Positions 1 to 8,730 of a DNA stretch of 21,223 nucleotides are shown here, one piece after another. The DNA is from Acrasis kona (lineage: Eukaryota; Heterolobosea; Eutetramitea; Acrasida; Acrasidae). Both the position numbers and the translations under genes were made by a program. Location: contig JAOPGA020000186.1 in assembly GCA_026419775.2 (NCBI GenBank), forward strand, positions 1 to 21,223, given 5' to 3'. The notes below the pieces were generated by a model. That model did not search any database. It saw only the letters and a list, made by a program, of their open reading frames with translations, and was not told where the DNA came from. Position 1 is the stretch's first letter, and the number at the start of each line of letters is the position of its first letter.

Positions 1-9
1 GATTTTTGA

Positions 10-552
10 GACGAGGGAGGTAATGATGAGAGTGACGAGGAACTTACTTTTGGAGGGGCTGACATTATGGACACCAGCTTTTCCAATGAAGCACCCTTAG
101 AAGTTGAGGATGACATCACCAATACCATCGAAGCCGACATCGAAAACATCAACTGCAGCGACACCACCAACACAACATTGACAAGAAAACGAAGGCGTTC
201 CTCAACCTCGTCAACTACGCTAACAAGAAAGAGGAGAAGAACTTCATCATTCTTCGGAGCCATTGCTGCCATGAACAAGCCTAACATCAAACAAGGTGAC
301 ACTGTAGAAATAGTCTACGAAGATGAAGTTCTTGGTGTTGGAATGTTTGTTGGAACAAATGTGCAATGGCACATGAAGCCTCTGCCTGACAACTATGGAC
401 TCGTTGGACTCTCTGCAATCAGTTCTAGTCAGAGCTTATTGCTTCCATCCAAAGAGCCTGGAATTAAGAAGAGGACAAACTGGAACCAGTTTAATGTTGG
501 AGATTTTATAGGACTACCCGTTGCTTGGTTAAATGTATCCAATAAAAATTAA
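10..552 (+). CDS. unrecognised protein, 3' part of a gene
   Basis: The frame is open from position 10 (TGA at 7-9) to a TAA at 550-552. The first ATG is at 67, but the acidic coding-like stretch runs upstream of it, so the true start or upstream exon probably lies before the window. From the ATG the product is 161 residues: an acidic N-terminus, two near-identical basic blocks (LTRKRRR, about residues 38-58, nuclear-localisation-like), then a globular C-terminal part with GDTVEIVYEDE, a PLPDNYGLVGLSAI stretch and FNVGDFIGLPVAWL near the end. That order loosely recalls the C-terminal domain of plant CACTA/EnSpm transposase-associated proteins (a gly-rich turn, a valine-rich core, then a G-x-x-x-x-W end). 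This resemblance is from memory and weak. AATAAA lies just after the stop. Confidence 0.5.
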   Translation, partial: DEGGNDESDEELTFGGADIMDTSFSNEAPLEVEDDITNTIEADIENINCSDTTNTTLTRKRRRSSTSSTTLTRKRRRTSSFFGAIAAMNKPNIKQGDTVEIVYEDEVLGVGMFVGTNVQWHMKPLPDNYGLVGLSAISSSQSLLLPSKEPGIKKRTNWNQFNVGDFIGLPVAWLNVSNKN

Positions 553-997
553 ATTTACTGTCATGTAATGTGCCTAGTCTTTAATGTTGAAGAGAGGGTC
601 AGATTAGCACTAATGATGACATGTCCTCACCAGTCGGAGGTTTTTGGCAAACGATGATAGCAGCTCTAATTACCACTTTATTCGGTAATCAATTGTGTTC
701 TTTTCACAACATCTACAATAATGTGATTCAATAAAATTTCTGCAACTCTTTTATGAATCTCCATATCAAATTATGCTTCTCTGCCTCATACTATTCATAC
801 TAAATGTTTGTTGCCGCTGAGTTATTACCCTCCGATTGACCTGTGTCGAAATTAATCATTTTCGAGTCGAAAAAAGTTGTAACGTGTCGAAAAAAATCAG
901 ACTTGCAGGCCAAATTTTGTACAAAAAATGTAAATAAAAACTATTTTTATTGAAACATGTTTTCAAAAACTTGAAGTTAAGGGTCTTCTTTGTTGGC
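553..997. other. non-coding spacer
   Basis: I see no credible gene. The AT-rich sequence contains AATAAA-type motifs (near 541 and 731) that could serve the upstream gene. Four TCGAAA-like motifs lie between 846 and 894. Confidence 0.5.
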
Positions 998-1006
998 AGA
1001 TTTTAA
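998..1006. repeat. left 9-bp target-site duplication of MULE-like element
   Basis: AGATTTTAA here is repeated exactly at 2136-2144. It lies immediately outside the inverted repeats. A 9-bp duplication is the hallmark length for Mutator-like elements. Confidence 0.8.
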
Positions 1007-1191
1007 GCAAGTACAGGAGCCTTCCGTCCCACTGTTGAACCTTCCAACCCACGATGAATCCTCCCATGCACTATGGAATCCTCCCATGTAATACTGAAAT
1101 CTCTGATGACATAATAACCCTCCCATACAATATTGAATCCTCCCATACTATTTATAGTTTAACGTCAACATACGCCAAGGATGACAGTGGA
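1007..1191 (+). repeat. left terminal inverted repeat of the MULE-like element
   Basis: It pairs with the reverse complement of 1967-2135. The outer 24 bases align without gaps and share CTTCCGTCCCACTGTTG. The repeat continues through the shared CAACATACGCCAA/ATGACAGTGGA end. It contains four tandem-like copies of AATCCTCCCAT or close variants. The left copy is longer than the right by an internal block of about 30 bp around 1110-1145, apparently extra repeat units. Confidence 0.8.
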
Positions 1192-1233
1192 TTGGTCCAA
1201 GGAGACTGTCATTGATTGGGCGTAGATGAATAA

Positions 1234-1894
1234 TCGGAACAAAATGATGTAGACAATGAATTTGTTGTTCCTGGGCCTTGAAGAGTTGATAAGTCATGGA
1301 ACAAGAAAGCACGCAAAGCGAGGAAGGAAGAGAAAGGAACACCTCAACCACAACAAAAACACTTTGACGCGGTTGAAAAGGACAACAGTGATGATTCTGT
1401 AATTACATTTGCCCAACTTGTAATCTTGTACACAGATGTGAACAAAGAAGTGACAAACATTGATAACCCACTTCTTTCCATACAGTTTCAGATTGCCAAC
1501 CAGCAAGTGATTGAGAACGCACCCAAGGCATTAATTACGTCTTTCCTAAGTAAACTTGAAGATGTGCTTGCTATTAAGCATTCAAAAAGGACCTCAACAA
1601 CCATTTGTACTGGAAAACACTTGTACCAGTATGACAACGGCAAGAAGGGGTGGGCTGAAGGTAAAGTTGGAGTTACTTTAAGAGCACCTTTGTTATGTCT
1701 TTTGGATAGAATACATGTACTCAGCGACTGCTCCTGATGTGGAAAATGATGTTCAATTTGGAGGTGCGTCACCTTTTGCAAGCGACGACAACAATTATTT
1801 TGAAGAGGATTGCAACAGTGGGAACATCAAAGGATACCAAGAAATTGACTTTAGGTTGGGCGAGGACTTTTTTAACTTTACAAACGCTTTATAA
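1234..1894 (+). pseudogene. unrecognised spliced gene fragment inside the MULE-like element
   Basis: The frame opens after a TAA at 1231-1233, is broken by one TGA at 1279-1281, then runs to 1660. A GT...AG intron at 1661-1709 (49 nt, GTAAAG to GGATAG) joins it in frame to 1710-1894, which ends in TAA. Without this intron the frame runs off into a stop at 1737, while the downstream acidic stretch stays open in another frame. The product has a basic lysine/arginine/glutamate segment (KKARKARKEEK), a middle part without clear motifs, and an acidic aromatic C-terminus with several Asp-Asn-Phe clusters. I do not recognise the family. The element TIRs flank it closely on both sides, so it lies wholly within the element. 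The TGA and TAA suggest decay, or unresolved upstream exons. Confidence 0.5.
1661..1709 (+). other. predicted 49-nt intron
   Basis: The donor is AAG|GTAAAG and the acceptor TTTGGATAG|AA. Removing it links two coding-like stretches in the same frame (phase 1). Confidence 0.6.
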
Positions 1895-1966
1895 ATTCAT
1901 TATTTCATCTATTTACTTGTTCTGCTTGTTTGAGAGTTCACACAATGGTCAGTCATGATAGTGCCA

Positions 1967-2135
1967 TACTTCCACTGTCATCTTTGGCGTATGTTAACGT
2001 TAAACTATAAATAGTATGAGAGGATTATTATGTCATTGGAGATTTCAGTATTACATGAGAGGATTCCATAGTGCATGGGAGGATTCATCATAGGTCGGAA
2101 GGTTCAACAGTGGGACGGAAGAACTCTGTGTTTCG
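1967..2135 (-). repeat. right terminal inverted repeat of the MULE-like element
   Basis: It is the inverted partner of 1007-1191, with only scattered mismatches over most of its length. It ends exactly next to the second AGATTTTAA. Confidence 0.8.
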
Positions 2136-2144
2136 AGATTTTAA
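2136..2144. repeat. right 9-bp target-site duplication of MULE-like element
   Basis: AGATTTTAA, identical to 998-1006. Confidence 0.8.
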
Positions 2145-2513
2145 TGGTCGGTAAAATGTTCGGGGGTGTACAGCTGTGAAAGTAGCGCGGGGCTTTGACA
2201 AGAAACATGCCAAGAACACATCTTGGCACAAGGACCTATTTTGGTATTGAAAGAGTTGTTGGATGCTGGGATTAAACTGGTTCGGGCAAGTGAATTCACT
2301 TCAACGTTATTTACCCTTTGTTTGACCGTAATTTCAACAGGAAAATGTTAGACAGTATTTTCTATCATCAATGCAAACTTGGAAAATGAGTGTGATGTAT
2401 TAAAGGAGCAAACATCAACAATGCAATTGATGGAATTTGTATGAGCTCACGTTAAGCTGCCTATTAGAGAGTCGAATCATATAGCAACCTTTTTTAAACT
2501 TTTGCTCAAATTC
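2145..2513. other. non-coding spacer
   Basis: I find no supportable gene or repeat in this stretch. Confidence 0.4.
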
Positions 2514-3420
2514 TTATACACATGCATACCACTTTGTTGAATCTTCGCTTTGGACGAATACTTCAACAACACCACATCTAAGATCCGACTCGCCTTTATA
2601 AAGGATGCATGAGGAGTTTCTATGGTATTTGCTGGACTGAGCATTATGAATCCTTAATGCGTCTTTGATCAAAATGTTGTGAAAGAAATAGTCTGATTTA
2701 GAAATGTTATTTTGCAATAAAACCCCCCGCTTTCTTGTTGGTAACTTGGATACTAAATCTTTGTGTCCCACTTTGTGTTTGGTACAATATTGTAACTCGT
2801 CTAGCGATGCAAGAGTAACCTTGTCCCAAAATAACGAGTGAAAGGCAGTCTCTGTTTTTGTAGATGATTCTTAAAATCAATTGGCGCAACCAGTTGAATA
2901 ATTGTTAGAAGTGGTAAGATTGCGCTTCCACTAGCAAAATTGAACTGAGCAAAACAGGCTATTGCTAAAAAAAAGCATATACATGTTTGCTCAAAGGGCG
3001 TTGTAAACCACTTTATCTTTATACTGAATGATTTCTCTATCCCTCTTGAACACGCTCCAAGGTCTATTCGATGTAGTGTTGGCTGACAAATAATTCATAA
3101 ACAATGTACTCTCTTGTTTTAAAGTACAATTTGTTGAAGTTAATTCTGCATCTTCAGAAGTTCCGCGACTGTTGATAGTAAAACTATCTGCTATATCATC
3201 TTTGTTGAGATTATTTTCAAAATCTCATCATCAGACACAAATTCATTGCTTGAGACATCATCAAAAATATCTGCTACATTTCCAACATCAATGACAACAT
3301 CTCCATTTGTACCGGTTGTATTCTTGAATGATTATTTGAAATGTCAGAAGAAATTTGATTTGGATTACATTTGAATGTTGATTGCTAGTTTTTAACGTTT
3401 ACTGGCAACATAGTAATCAG
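2514..3420 (-). pseudogene. decayed transposase-like gene, possibly CACTA/EnSpm type
   Basis: Read on the minus strand, coding-like peptide stretches follow each other with frame changes. An acidic N-terminal part lies at about 3420-3005 (with VVIDVGNVADIFDDVSS and WSVFKRDREIIQYKDKVV). A hydrophobic stretch lies at about 3000-2850 (FFLAIACFAQFNFASGSAI). A last frame, 2870-2514, contains DALRIHNAQSSKYHRNSSC, then ILYKGESDLRCGVVEVFV, and ends in TAA. The order (acidic region, a helix with FN-S-A spacing, then a basic N-S-x-x-LY strand followed by G-x-V-E-x-F) recalls the transposase-domain proteins of animal CACTA-like elements. That match is from memory, without alignment. At least three frame changes mean it cannot make one protein as it stands, unless some are short introns. 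Confidence 0.4.
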
Positions 3421-3499
3421 AGCTATCAGTGTGCGCTTTTAGGCCACAACACTTGGTGGAGACAGCCAAACAAGGTAATCATTACAATCTTTCAGTTGA

Positions 3500-4206
3500 C
3501 CAAATTCACAGTCTGCAATAAAATGGGTTGATTCCAACGCTGTTCACACAGAGAAGGAAAGAGCAGATGCCAAAGAACTAGCAGCCACTCAAAATTATAT
3601 CCTTGAGGAAATATTGACCAGTGAGAGCGGCAGTGTTGATGATGAGGTCATATCTGAGGACGACAAAAATATTGGCATTGTAACCCCAACTAAGCCCGCC
3701 ACTGTAAGTGAATTCTACAAACAAGCAGCTAAGGAACATTTCAGACATGCGCACCGTGATGGAGGACCTCGCAAACGTCATGCGTTGTGAGCATCATCAA
3801 GCCTCAGGGTAGCAATGAGTTGACACCTGAGCAAAAGTTTCTAATCTACAGAGACGTTGACAAGGTGGGGAACTATATGTGCGATGACGGGGGACGTTCA
3901 TGTACGAGAATCCCATTTCACTGTAAGCATCATTATCTACTTTATACTAAAACTATTAGTTCTGTGAAAATGTACTTGCACCACATCAAGATAAGTGACA
4001 ACTGGGCTTGGCCCGCAACTGCACATGACCTCAGCTACAGAGGTTCCCCAGGTAGTTTGCCCACTTCCACTTTCCTTACTTGGCGGTACATTTGTAAGAA
4101 GAAGACAGAATCTGAGGTGTTAGAGTCTACAAAGCTCTTCAACAACATCCACACCTTCTTGTCAAAGAGGGTGAGTGGCAGGAAGAGATCTGGGAAGGCA
4201 CGTTGA
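3500..4206 (+). pseudogene. unrecognised gene with unresolved exons or frameshift
   Basis: The first open stretch (3500-3790) encodes a lysine/glutamate-rich segment, an acidic patch and a basic C-terminus (GGPRKRHAL) before a TGA at 3788-3790. A second frame starts within GTGAGC at 3787, which looks more like a splice donor than a start codon, and runs to a TGA at 4204-4206. It includes ELTPEQKFLIYRDVDKVGNY and a C-terminal KRVSGRKRSGKAR basic tail. A GTAAGC...CTATTAG segment of 37 nt at about 3924-3960 could be another intron. I cannot settle the exon structure or name the family. The density of charged codons and the short candidate introns favour a real or formerly real gene. Confidence 0.35.
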
Positions 4207-5198
4207 CACAAATGCTCGGCTACTGAAAAAAATTTTTAAAATAAAAATGTTTCAAAACATGAATTGTCTGTTTTATGAAGAACAAGTCTTGTAAAATAAA
4301 AAGTTGGGGAATACAGGACAGCGCAATGTATGTTATTATTGCTGATGTAAAGTCTTGCTGTATTGATAAGAAAACAGCTGCAGTTGAACTTTACTCACAA
4401 AAAGGCATTTTTGCTGAACTATAAAAGGAACTATTATATTTCCATAGTAAAAGGGTAAAAAATAAAAAAGGACACTATGTCTATTGTAAAGAGATGTAAT
4501 GTATATTATGATTCATGTATTTATGTATTTGACATCAATGTAAAGGACTTGAATAATTTAAAAGATGCTATTTATTCATTGAACAAAGTCGCTTATATCT
4601 CTGTAAGGAGAATAGAATTTATTTATACAAATCTAGTTCTGGTAGGGTTTTCTTTATATTTGTGTCTAGTTTAGTNCCAAGTCCTTTTGTTATCTCATGT
4701 TTGGTTCTATTTTTTTCAACTCAAATTCTTGGGTGTCTTGTNGTTGATGTCTTGACGCCTTGATCTGTTCGAATGTCTTTGATTTGGTTGAAGATGCCCA
4801 AGAGAGCGATTTAATTTTTGCTTGGCTTCCATAGTGACACCACTTTAAATTGATGTCAACCGACACACCTCGCTATGACAAGTAAAGCGATAATTTCATG
4901 TGGATGTTGGTTCTTTTGTTTTCTTAAATCTTGACAAACTTGGGGAGGAATTTTAACTCTCTATCAAAGCTAGTGCTCTTGGTGCGTGTCCTATTGCTTG
5001 CGATAATAGATAATTAGTTTGTAGAAGTTTTTTGTTGAACCAGAATCTCCAGTGTGTGATTGTCTACGTGCTGTTTGTGGTCTTACTAGAATATAATTAC
5101 ATGATTAAGCTCAGTTTGTACCCCTTATTACTGTGCATTGATGTGTTGCCGCTATTTTCTAACAAACATTACAAAACACACTTATACATCCGTTGACA
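4207..5198. other. AT-rich spacer
   Basis: There is no supportable gene. A 65-codon frame at 4477-4674 begins with ATG, but its composition looks like AT-rich background. A motif ATTATATTTCCATAG at about 4434-4448 recurs at the start of the 215-bp repeat at 5277 and 6218. Ns occur at 4676 and 4742. Confidence 0.4.
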
Positions 5199-5321
5199 AT
5201 GCCCAGAGGAAAAAGCACAAAAAAGATCACAATGAAGAATACAAGAAAAGCACCAACAGAAGAAGATGCTATCAAGATATTATATTTCCATAGGACTAAT
5301 ATTATTTACCCTCTACGATAA
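5199..5321 (+). CDS. small basic ORF truncated by the repeated segment
   Basis: It starts at an ATG and encodes 40 residues. The first 26 are strongly basic (MPRGKSTKK start, then lysine, arginine and threonine-rich). Exactly where the 215-bp repeat begins (5277) the translation changes character and stops at TAA 5319-5321. I read this as the 5' end of another gene cut off by the rearrangement, but it may be a chance ORF. Confidence 0.3.
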   Translation: MPRGKSTKKITMKNTRKAPTEEDAIKILYFHRTNIIYPLR

Positions 5322-5491
5322 AGAATGTATTTTATTTTATTTATTAACCCATTGTAACAGATTTGGAGGGAGATTGACCGGTTAAAATGAGTTGAGTACA
5401 CGTTTGTGAAAGATTGTTCGAAATTAATTGTTTACACATCACTATGTCACATTCTCAAATTCCAACTTCACAATCGCTTTTGGACAAGGTT
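5277..5491 (+). repeat. 215-bp direct repeat, copy 1
   Basis: By eye it is identical to 6218-6432 over the full 215 bases. It contains about 170 bp of upstream sequence and the first 16 codons of the gene starting at 5444. Confidence 0.85.
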
Positions 5492-6207
5492 AATGCGCTC
5501 GGAGCGAAGGGTGGTGTTCTCCTCAAGAACAGCATCGGTTGTATGGACCTTGAGGAACTGTGTGACAAGATGAAGACTAGGAAGGTCCGCTTTCCTTTCT
5601 TCTACGACGCGTTACCATCTGATGTTGACCGTCGCAATGCAATTCTCCCACTGTTGTGGAAGAGTTACGCTAAACCTCCCATTCTCCGGAAGATTTCAAT
5701 GGAGGATGAGGATGAAGAGGATGAGGATGAAGAGGAGGAGTTGGATGATCGGTTGGAAGACGAGGAGGAGGCGGGTCTAGACGCTCCAGCGCCTGTCGAT
5801 AACAATGAATCCATTCCTCAGGGTGCGGTACCACCCGCGACAAGAATTGTGCCGCCTCATCTTCGCTCTTTGGTATGTTGTTGGCAAATCGTGTGGCGAA
5901 TACCTGTGGGTGAATCGATTCTGCGTCTACCTTCAGGTATATCGCGTGGCGGATACTCATGGGCGAATCGATTCTACNAATACCTCAACTGCCCGTGTTG
6001 ATGTTGTTCATTTTCATTGTAAACGGTTGATCAGGTTTATTCCTGTCAGCGTCAATCAATCATTTCGGGTGTTAACGTGAGGTTCGCCTTTGATTGATTC
6101 GACTTTCCCACGGTTATGTTAGATGTGACATACCATGGTTTTGGTTTTGGTTTCAGGATGCTTTGCATCTCTTGGTATATGCATTTTGTCTAATACAGTC
6201 TTGTTAG
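5444..6207 (+). CDS. unrecognised acidic protein, probable two-exon gene
   Basis: The ATG at 5444 starts a 143-codon exon. The N-terminal 80 residues are globular (with LLDKVNALGAKGGVLLKNS and a VRFPFFYDALPSDVDRRN stretch). A Glu/Asp tract with little else (about residues 86-110) follows, then a proline-rich end (VPPATRIVPPHLRSL). A donor-like TTG|GTATGT lies at 5873. A pyrimidine-rich acceptor TTTGGTTTCAG ends at 6156, so a 284-nt intron would join in frame to a 17-codon last exon ending in TAG at 6205-6207, giving about 159 residues. Without splicing the frame runs into a 53-bp tandem duplication and stops at 6001. The proposed intron is longer than the others here, so the 3' end is uncertain. 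I do not recognise the family. Confidence 0.45.
5890..5995 (+). repeat. 53-bp imperfect tandem duplication
   Basis: Two copies (5890-5942 and 5943-5995) share GTGGCG-ATAC, then GAATCGATTCT at the same spacing. They fall within the proposed intron and contain an N at 5978. Confidence 0.6.
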
Positions 6208-6219
6208 TAGAAGGGTAAT
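6180..6219 (+). repeat. 40-bp direct repeat, copy 1
   Basis: It is identical to 6614-6653 (starts TGCATTTTGTCTAATACAG, ends AGAAGGGTAAT). It directly precedes the second 215-bp copy. Confidence 0.85.
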
Positions 6220-6432
6220 ATTATATTTCCATAGGACTAATATTATTTACCCTCTACGATAAAGAATGTATTTTATTTTATTTATTAACCCATTGTAACA
6301 GATTTGGAGGGAGATTGACCGGTTAAAATGAGTTGAGTACACGTTTGTGAAAGATTGTTCGAAATTAATTGTTTACACATCACTATGTCACATTCTCAAA
6401 TTCCAACTTCACAATCGCTTTTGGACAAGGTT
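6218..6432 (+). repeat. 215-bp direct repeat, copy 2
   Basis: This is the second copy of 5277-5491. It repeats the upstream region and first 16 codons of the 5444 gene, then breaks into unrelated sequence at 6433. It therefore carries a promoter and start without the rest of the gene. Confidence 0.85.
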
Positions 6433-6613
6433 CCCGCCCGCCACACCCAATTGGTTTTTAATAAAATAATTCTCAAGACTGTATTAACACATTAGCGTCC
6501 ACGAGCATTTCCGCTCATATAAACTGATGTTTTCAAAAGTAAAATTTACTAAAACCACCCATGTAACGGGAAAGTTGTATATGATTGCAATAAATTGCAA
6601 CGCGCTGAAACGC

Positions 6614-6653
6614 TGCATTTTGTCTAATACAGTCTTGTTAGTAGAAGGGTAAT
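6614..6653 (+). repeat. 40-bp direct repeat, copy 2
   Basis: It is identical to 6180-6219. The pair brackets the 215-bp copy plus about 180 bp of unrelated sequence (6433-6613), as expected if 6220-6653 arrived as one insertion or duplication. Confidence 0.85.
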
Positions 6654-6670
6654 TATAACATACTCACTAG

Positions 6671-7240
6671 ATGTGTTATACCACAATAGGAATGAATTCA
6701 AAAATAAATCATTCATTAGATATAATCAAGCTAGTGGTGAATGGTCAGAAGAAGAAGCAACTTGTTAAGCTCAGTAACACACTTTTTCAAGGTGCTTATT
6801 CTGTCAGCCTGAAAAACAAGCAAATGATCAAGAAGCTTCAGACATTGGGTGATCATGATGTCACTGTGGAAGACACAGAATCTTTCCTAAAAAAATTTAT
6901 CTCGCCGACTGAAGATTCATTCTTCAAGGAAGGAGATTTCAAAGATGCGGTTGACAAGGATGACAAAGATGACCATGACAACAAGAATGATGAGGATGAC
7001 CAAGATCAACTCCAAAACAAAGATGCAAGCAGCCCTGAGGACAATGGCAGGGCAACAGCTTTTGAAATTTTAAATTCTACCATCGTCTCACCACAGTCAC
7101 CATTTGTAGACGTCTTACCTGCAAGTGAAGTGGTGCAAATAATTAAAAAAATTGAGAGGACACCAAGTGACTATCAAAGTAGCTATCAAAGTATCATAGA
7201 TGGATATATTGATCAAATAATAAATGTAAAATTTATTTAA
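6671..7240 (+). CDS. unrecognised acidic protein
   Basis: An ATG-initiated frame of 189 codons ends in TAA. The N-terminal half is lysine-rich (VVNGQKKKQLVKLSNTLF, then LKNKQMIKKLQ). The middle (about residues 90-120) is an Asp/Lys/Asn run of DDKDD type and probably disordered. The C-terminus is serine and hydrophobic-rich and ends next to a poly-A-like AATAAATG. No catalytic motif or family is apparent. It starts 17 bp after the second 40-bp repeat, so its upstream region was shaped by the local duplications. Confidence 0.45.
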   Translation: MCYTTIGMNSKINHSLDIIKLVVNGQKKKQLVKLSNTLFQGAYSVSLKNKQMIKKLQTLGDHDVTVEDTESFLKKFISPTEDSFFKEGDFKDAVDKDDKDDHDNKNDEDDQDQLQNKDASSPEDNGRATAFEILNSTIVSPQSPFVDVLPASEVVQIIKKIERTPSDYQSSYQSIIDGYIDQIINVKFI

Positions 7241-7312
7241 ATACATAAAATTTTGAAACATTATACTACTCTCAAGAGGGCAAACAATGTGTAAGTCCAT
7301 ATGTGTGATGGT

Positions 7313-8059
7313 TTAAGGAATGGAACCGAAAACCTGTTCAAGGGAACAGGAGGCATTAGAACGGGTGGGAGGAAGAGAATCATCCAATCTGGAGTTGTTA
7401 AGCAGAGCTTGCTTCTTCTTGATGGTGATTTTGTTGGGGGTGGTAGGGAAGGGTCTAGGGGCATCTCAACCAAATGTTTTGAAGGGGTTGCGGAAGTTAA
7501 TGGGGCGGCGTGGTGAGGAGGTGGTGGGGGGAGTGGAGGGAGAGGTGGAGATAGAGGTGGAGAATGCGTTATGGCTCGCTTTGGAGTCGGTATCCATAGG
7601 GAAGGAGCTAATCGAGGGAAACAACAAAAGGTCCAACAGATGTTGTTGTTGAGGTGGTTGTTGTTGTGGTTGTTGAGTTGGTTGTTGCGGTTGTTGAGGT
7701 GGTTGTTGTTGTGGTGATAAGGAAGGGTGGGTGGGGAGGTGAAGGTTGTGGAGGTCTCGGACCAGAGCCTTGATATCGCTGACATCAGAGGCCATGGAGT
7801 TGACAGTGCAGCACAGGTTGGACAAAGATGCCTCGAGCGCGTCCATGCGGGTGGCAAAGGTTGACATCTTGTCTTCCAGCATACTCAAACAGAGGAGCAG
7901 TCTGTCATCTTCCAATGAGGTGGCATCTGTTTTTTGGGAGCGTGAGTTGTGGCGGGTGTTGTGACTGGAGCGCTGAAGAGAGGTGGTACGGTGAGGTTGG
8001 TTGGCTGTGGTAGGTGCAACGTCGGTTTTAGGAAGTCCACAAAGAAAATGTGCCAGCAT
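7313..8059 (-). pseudogene. coiled-coil, Gln/Pro-rich protein with one in-frame TGA (gag/ORF1-like?)
   Basis: On the minus strand the first in-frame ATG is at 8059 (MLAHFLCGLPKTDV). The frame runs to TGA at 7466-7468 and, in the same frame, continues with coherent basic/proline-rich sequence to TAA at 7313-7315. The middle holds a heptad-patterned coiled coil (LSMLEDKMSTFATRMDALEA and the following 30 residues). A Gln/Pro tract with QQQPPQQPQQ pattern and a Ser/Thr/Pro stretch follow. After the TGA comes PNKITIKKKQALLNNSRLDD. A coiled coil followed by a basic tail is the layout of LINE ORF1 or gag-like proteins, but no zinc knuckle or RRM is visible, so that is only a guess. The lone TGA would be an Arg codon (CGA) before a single C-to-T change. 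Confidence 0.45.
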
Positions 8060-8095
8060 TGATTTACAGAATAAGAGTACATAATTTCGAAAAAG

Positions 8096-8335
8096 ATGTT
8101 TAAGGTGCAAACGAATTTCTTAAAGAGATCAAAACTTGGAGAGAACCAGAAACTGTTAAATAGACCAGTTTACGCTGATTACGTTGTCAATGAAGAAAAT
8201 GAAAAGGATGAGACAGGAACAAACAATTTAAGAGATGAATCTTACGTACCTAGCAATGTTTCAGACAGAGTTGCCAATGAAATTGTTGCAACTTCTTCCG
8301 CCGGGGGGTTCAGCGTGATAGAAAAAGAAAAATAA
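8096..8335 (+). CDS. small unrecognised protein
   Basis: An ATG at 8096 starts 79 codons ending in TAA. The product is hydrophilic, with a basic start (KVQTNFLKRSKLGENQKLLN) and a glutamate-rich middle, and no motif I recognise. It diverges from the minus-strand gene starting at 8059, with 36 bp between the two ATGs, so the two may share a promoter region. A larger, downstream-spliced gene is possible but I cannot trace it. Confidence 0.35.
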   Translation: MFKVQTNFLKRSKLGENQKLLNRPVYADYVVNEENEKDETGTNNLRDESYVPSNVSDRVANEIVATSSAGGFSVIEKEK

Positions 8336-8432
8336 TAACCGAAGCCGAATGGGGAAGTACATCTAGGAAAAGAACTAAGAAGTAAGTGAACATAGTGAAC
8401 ATGTTACCGTTGTTTTAAAAGAATTGTATATT

Positions 8433-8730
8433 AAGCTCTGTAGCAGGCTTTTTGACATAGTATATTAGGCTCCATAGTAGCTCTAGTATTATATACATGC
8501 CCGTAGTGCTGTACAAGCTCCGTAGTAGCTTTGATATTATATACAGTCTCAGTAGTAGCTGTATAAGCTCTGTAGTAGCTTTGATATTATATACAGTCTC
8601 CGTAGTAGCTGTATTAAGCTCCATAGTAGCTGAGCCATTCTATACATGCCCGTAGTGCTGTATAGCAAGCTCCGTAGTAGCTGAGCCATTGTATACATGC
8701 CTGTAGTGCTGTATAAGCTCCGCAGTAGCT
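8433..8730 (+). repeat. minisatellite, about six units of 48-51 bp
   Basis: Each unit begins with AAGCTCCGTAGTAGCT or a close variant. About 32 bp later comes a second half-unit, either CTCCGTAGTAGCTGTAT or GCCCGTAGTGCTGTAT. Unit types alternate (TTGATATTATATACA versus GAGCCATT-TATACATG), suggesting local amplification of pairs. It is tandem without spacers, so it is not a CRISPR array. Confidence 0.85.

Larger units (their letters stand above)
1007..2135. mobile_element. non-autonomous Mutator-like element carrying a gene fragment (Pack-MULE-like)
   Basis: The 1129-bp element is bounded by a perfect 9-bp direct repeat (998-1006 and 2136-2144). Long terminal inverted repeats start at both ends (1007-1191 and 1967-2135). 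The interior encodes no transposase. It holds a frame with a 49-nt intron that is not otherwise recognisable, so it resembles plant Pack-MULEs, in which MULE ends carry fragments of other genes. A transposase of the right superfamily is present at 9546-12006, although the two TIRs are different in sequence. That the gene was captured rather than belonging to the element is inference. Confidence 0.75.

Noticed and set aside
4477-4674. Small 65-codon ORF
   Set aside because: AT-rich background composition with no motif, and no support from neighbours.
5277-6432. Pair of LTRs flanking a retroelement
   Set aside because: The 215-bp repeats contain coding sequence of the 5444 gene, lack TG...CA ends, and enclose no gag or pol.
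7261-7857. Minus-strand proline/histidine-rich ORF of 198 codons
   Set aside because: It is an out-of-frame shadow of the Gln/Pro-rich coiled-coil gene; asparagine and histidine runs arise from the CAA repeat in another frame.
8433-8730. CRISPR-like array
   Set aside because: Repeats are directly tandem with no unique spacers, and the context is eukaryotic.
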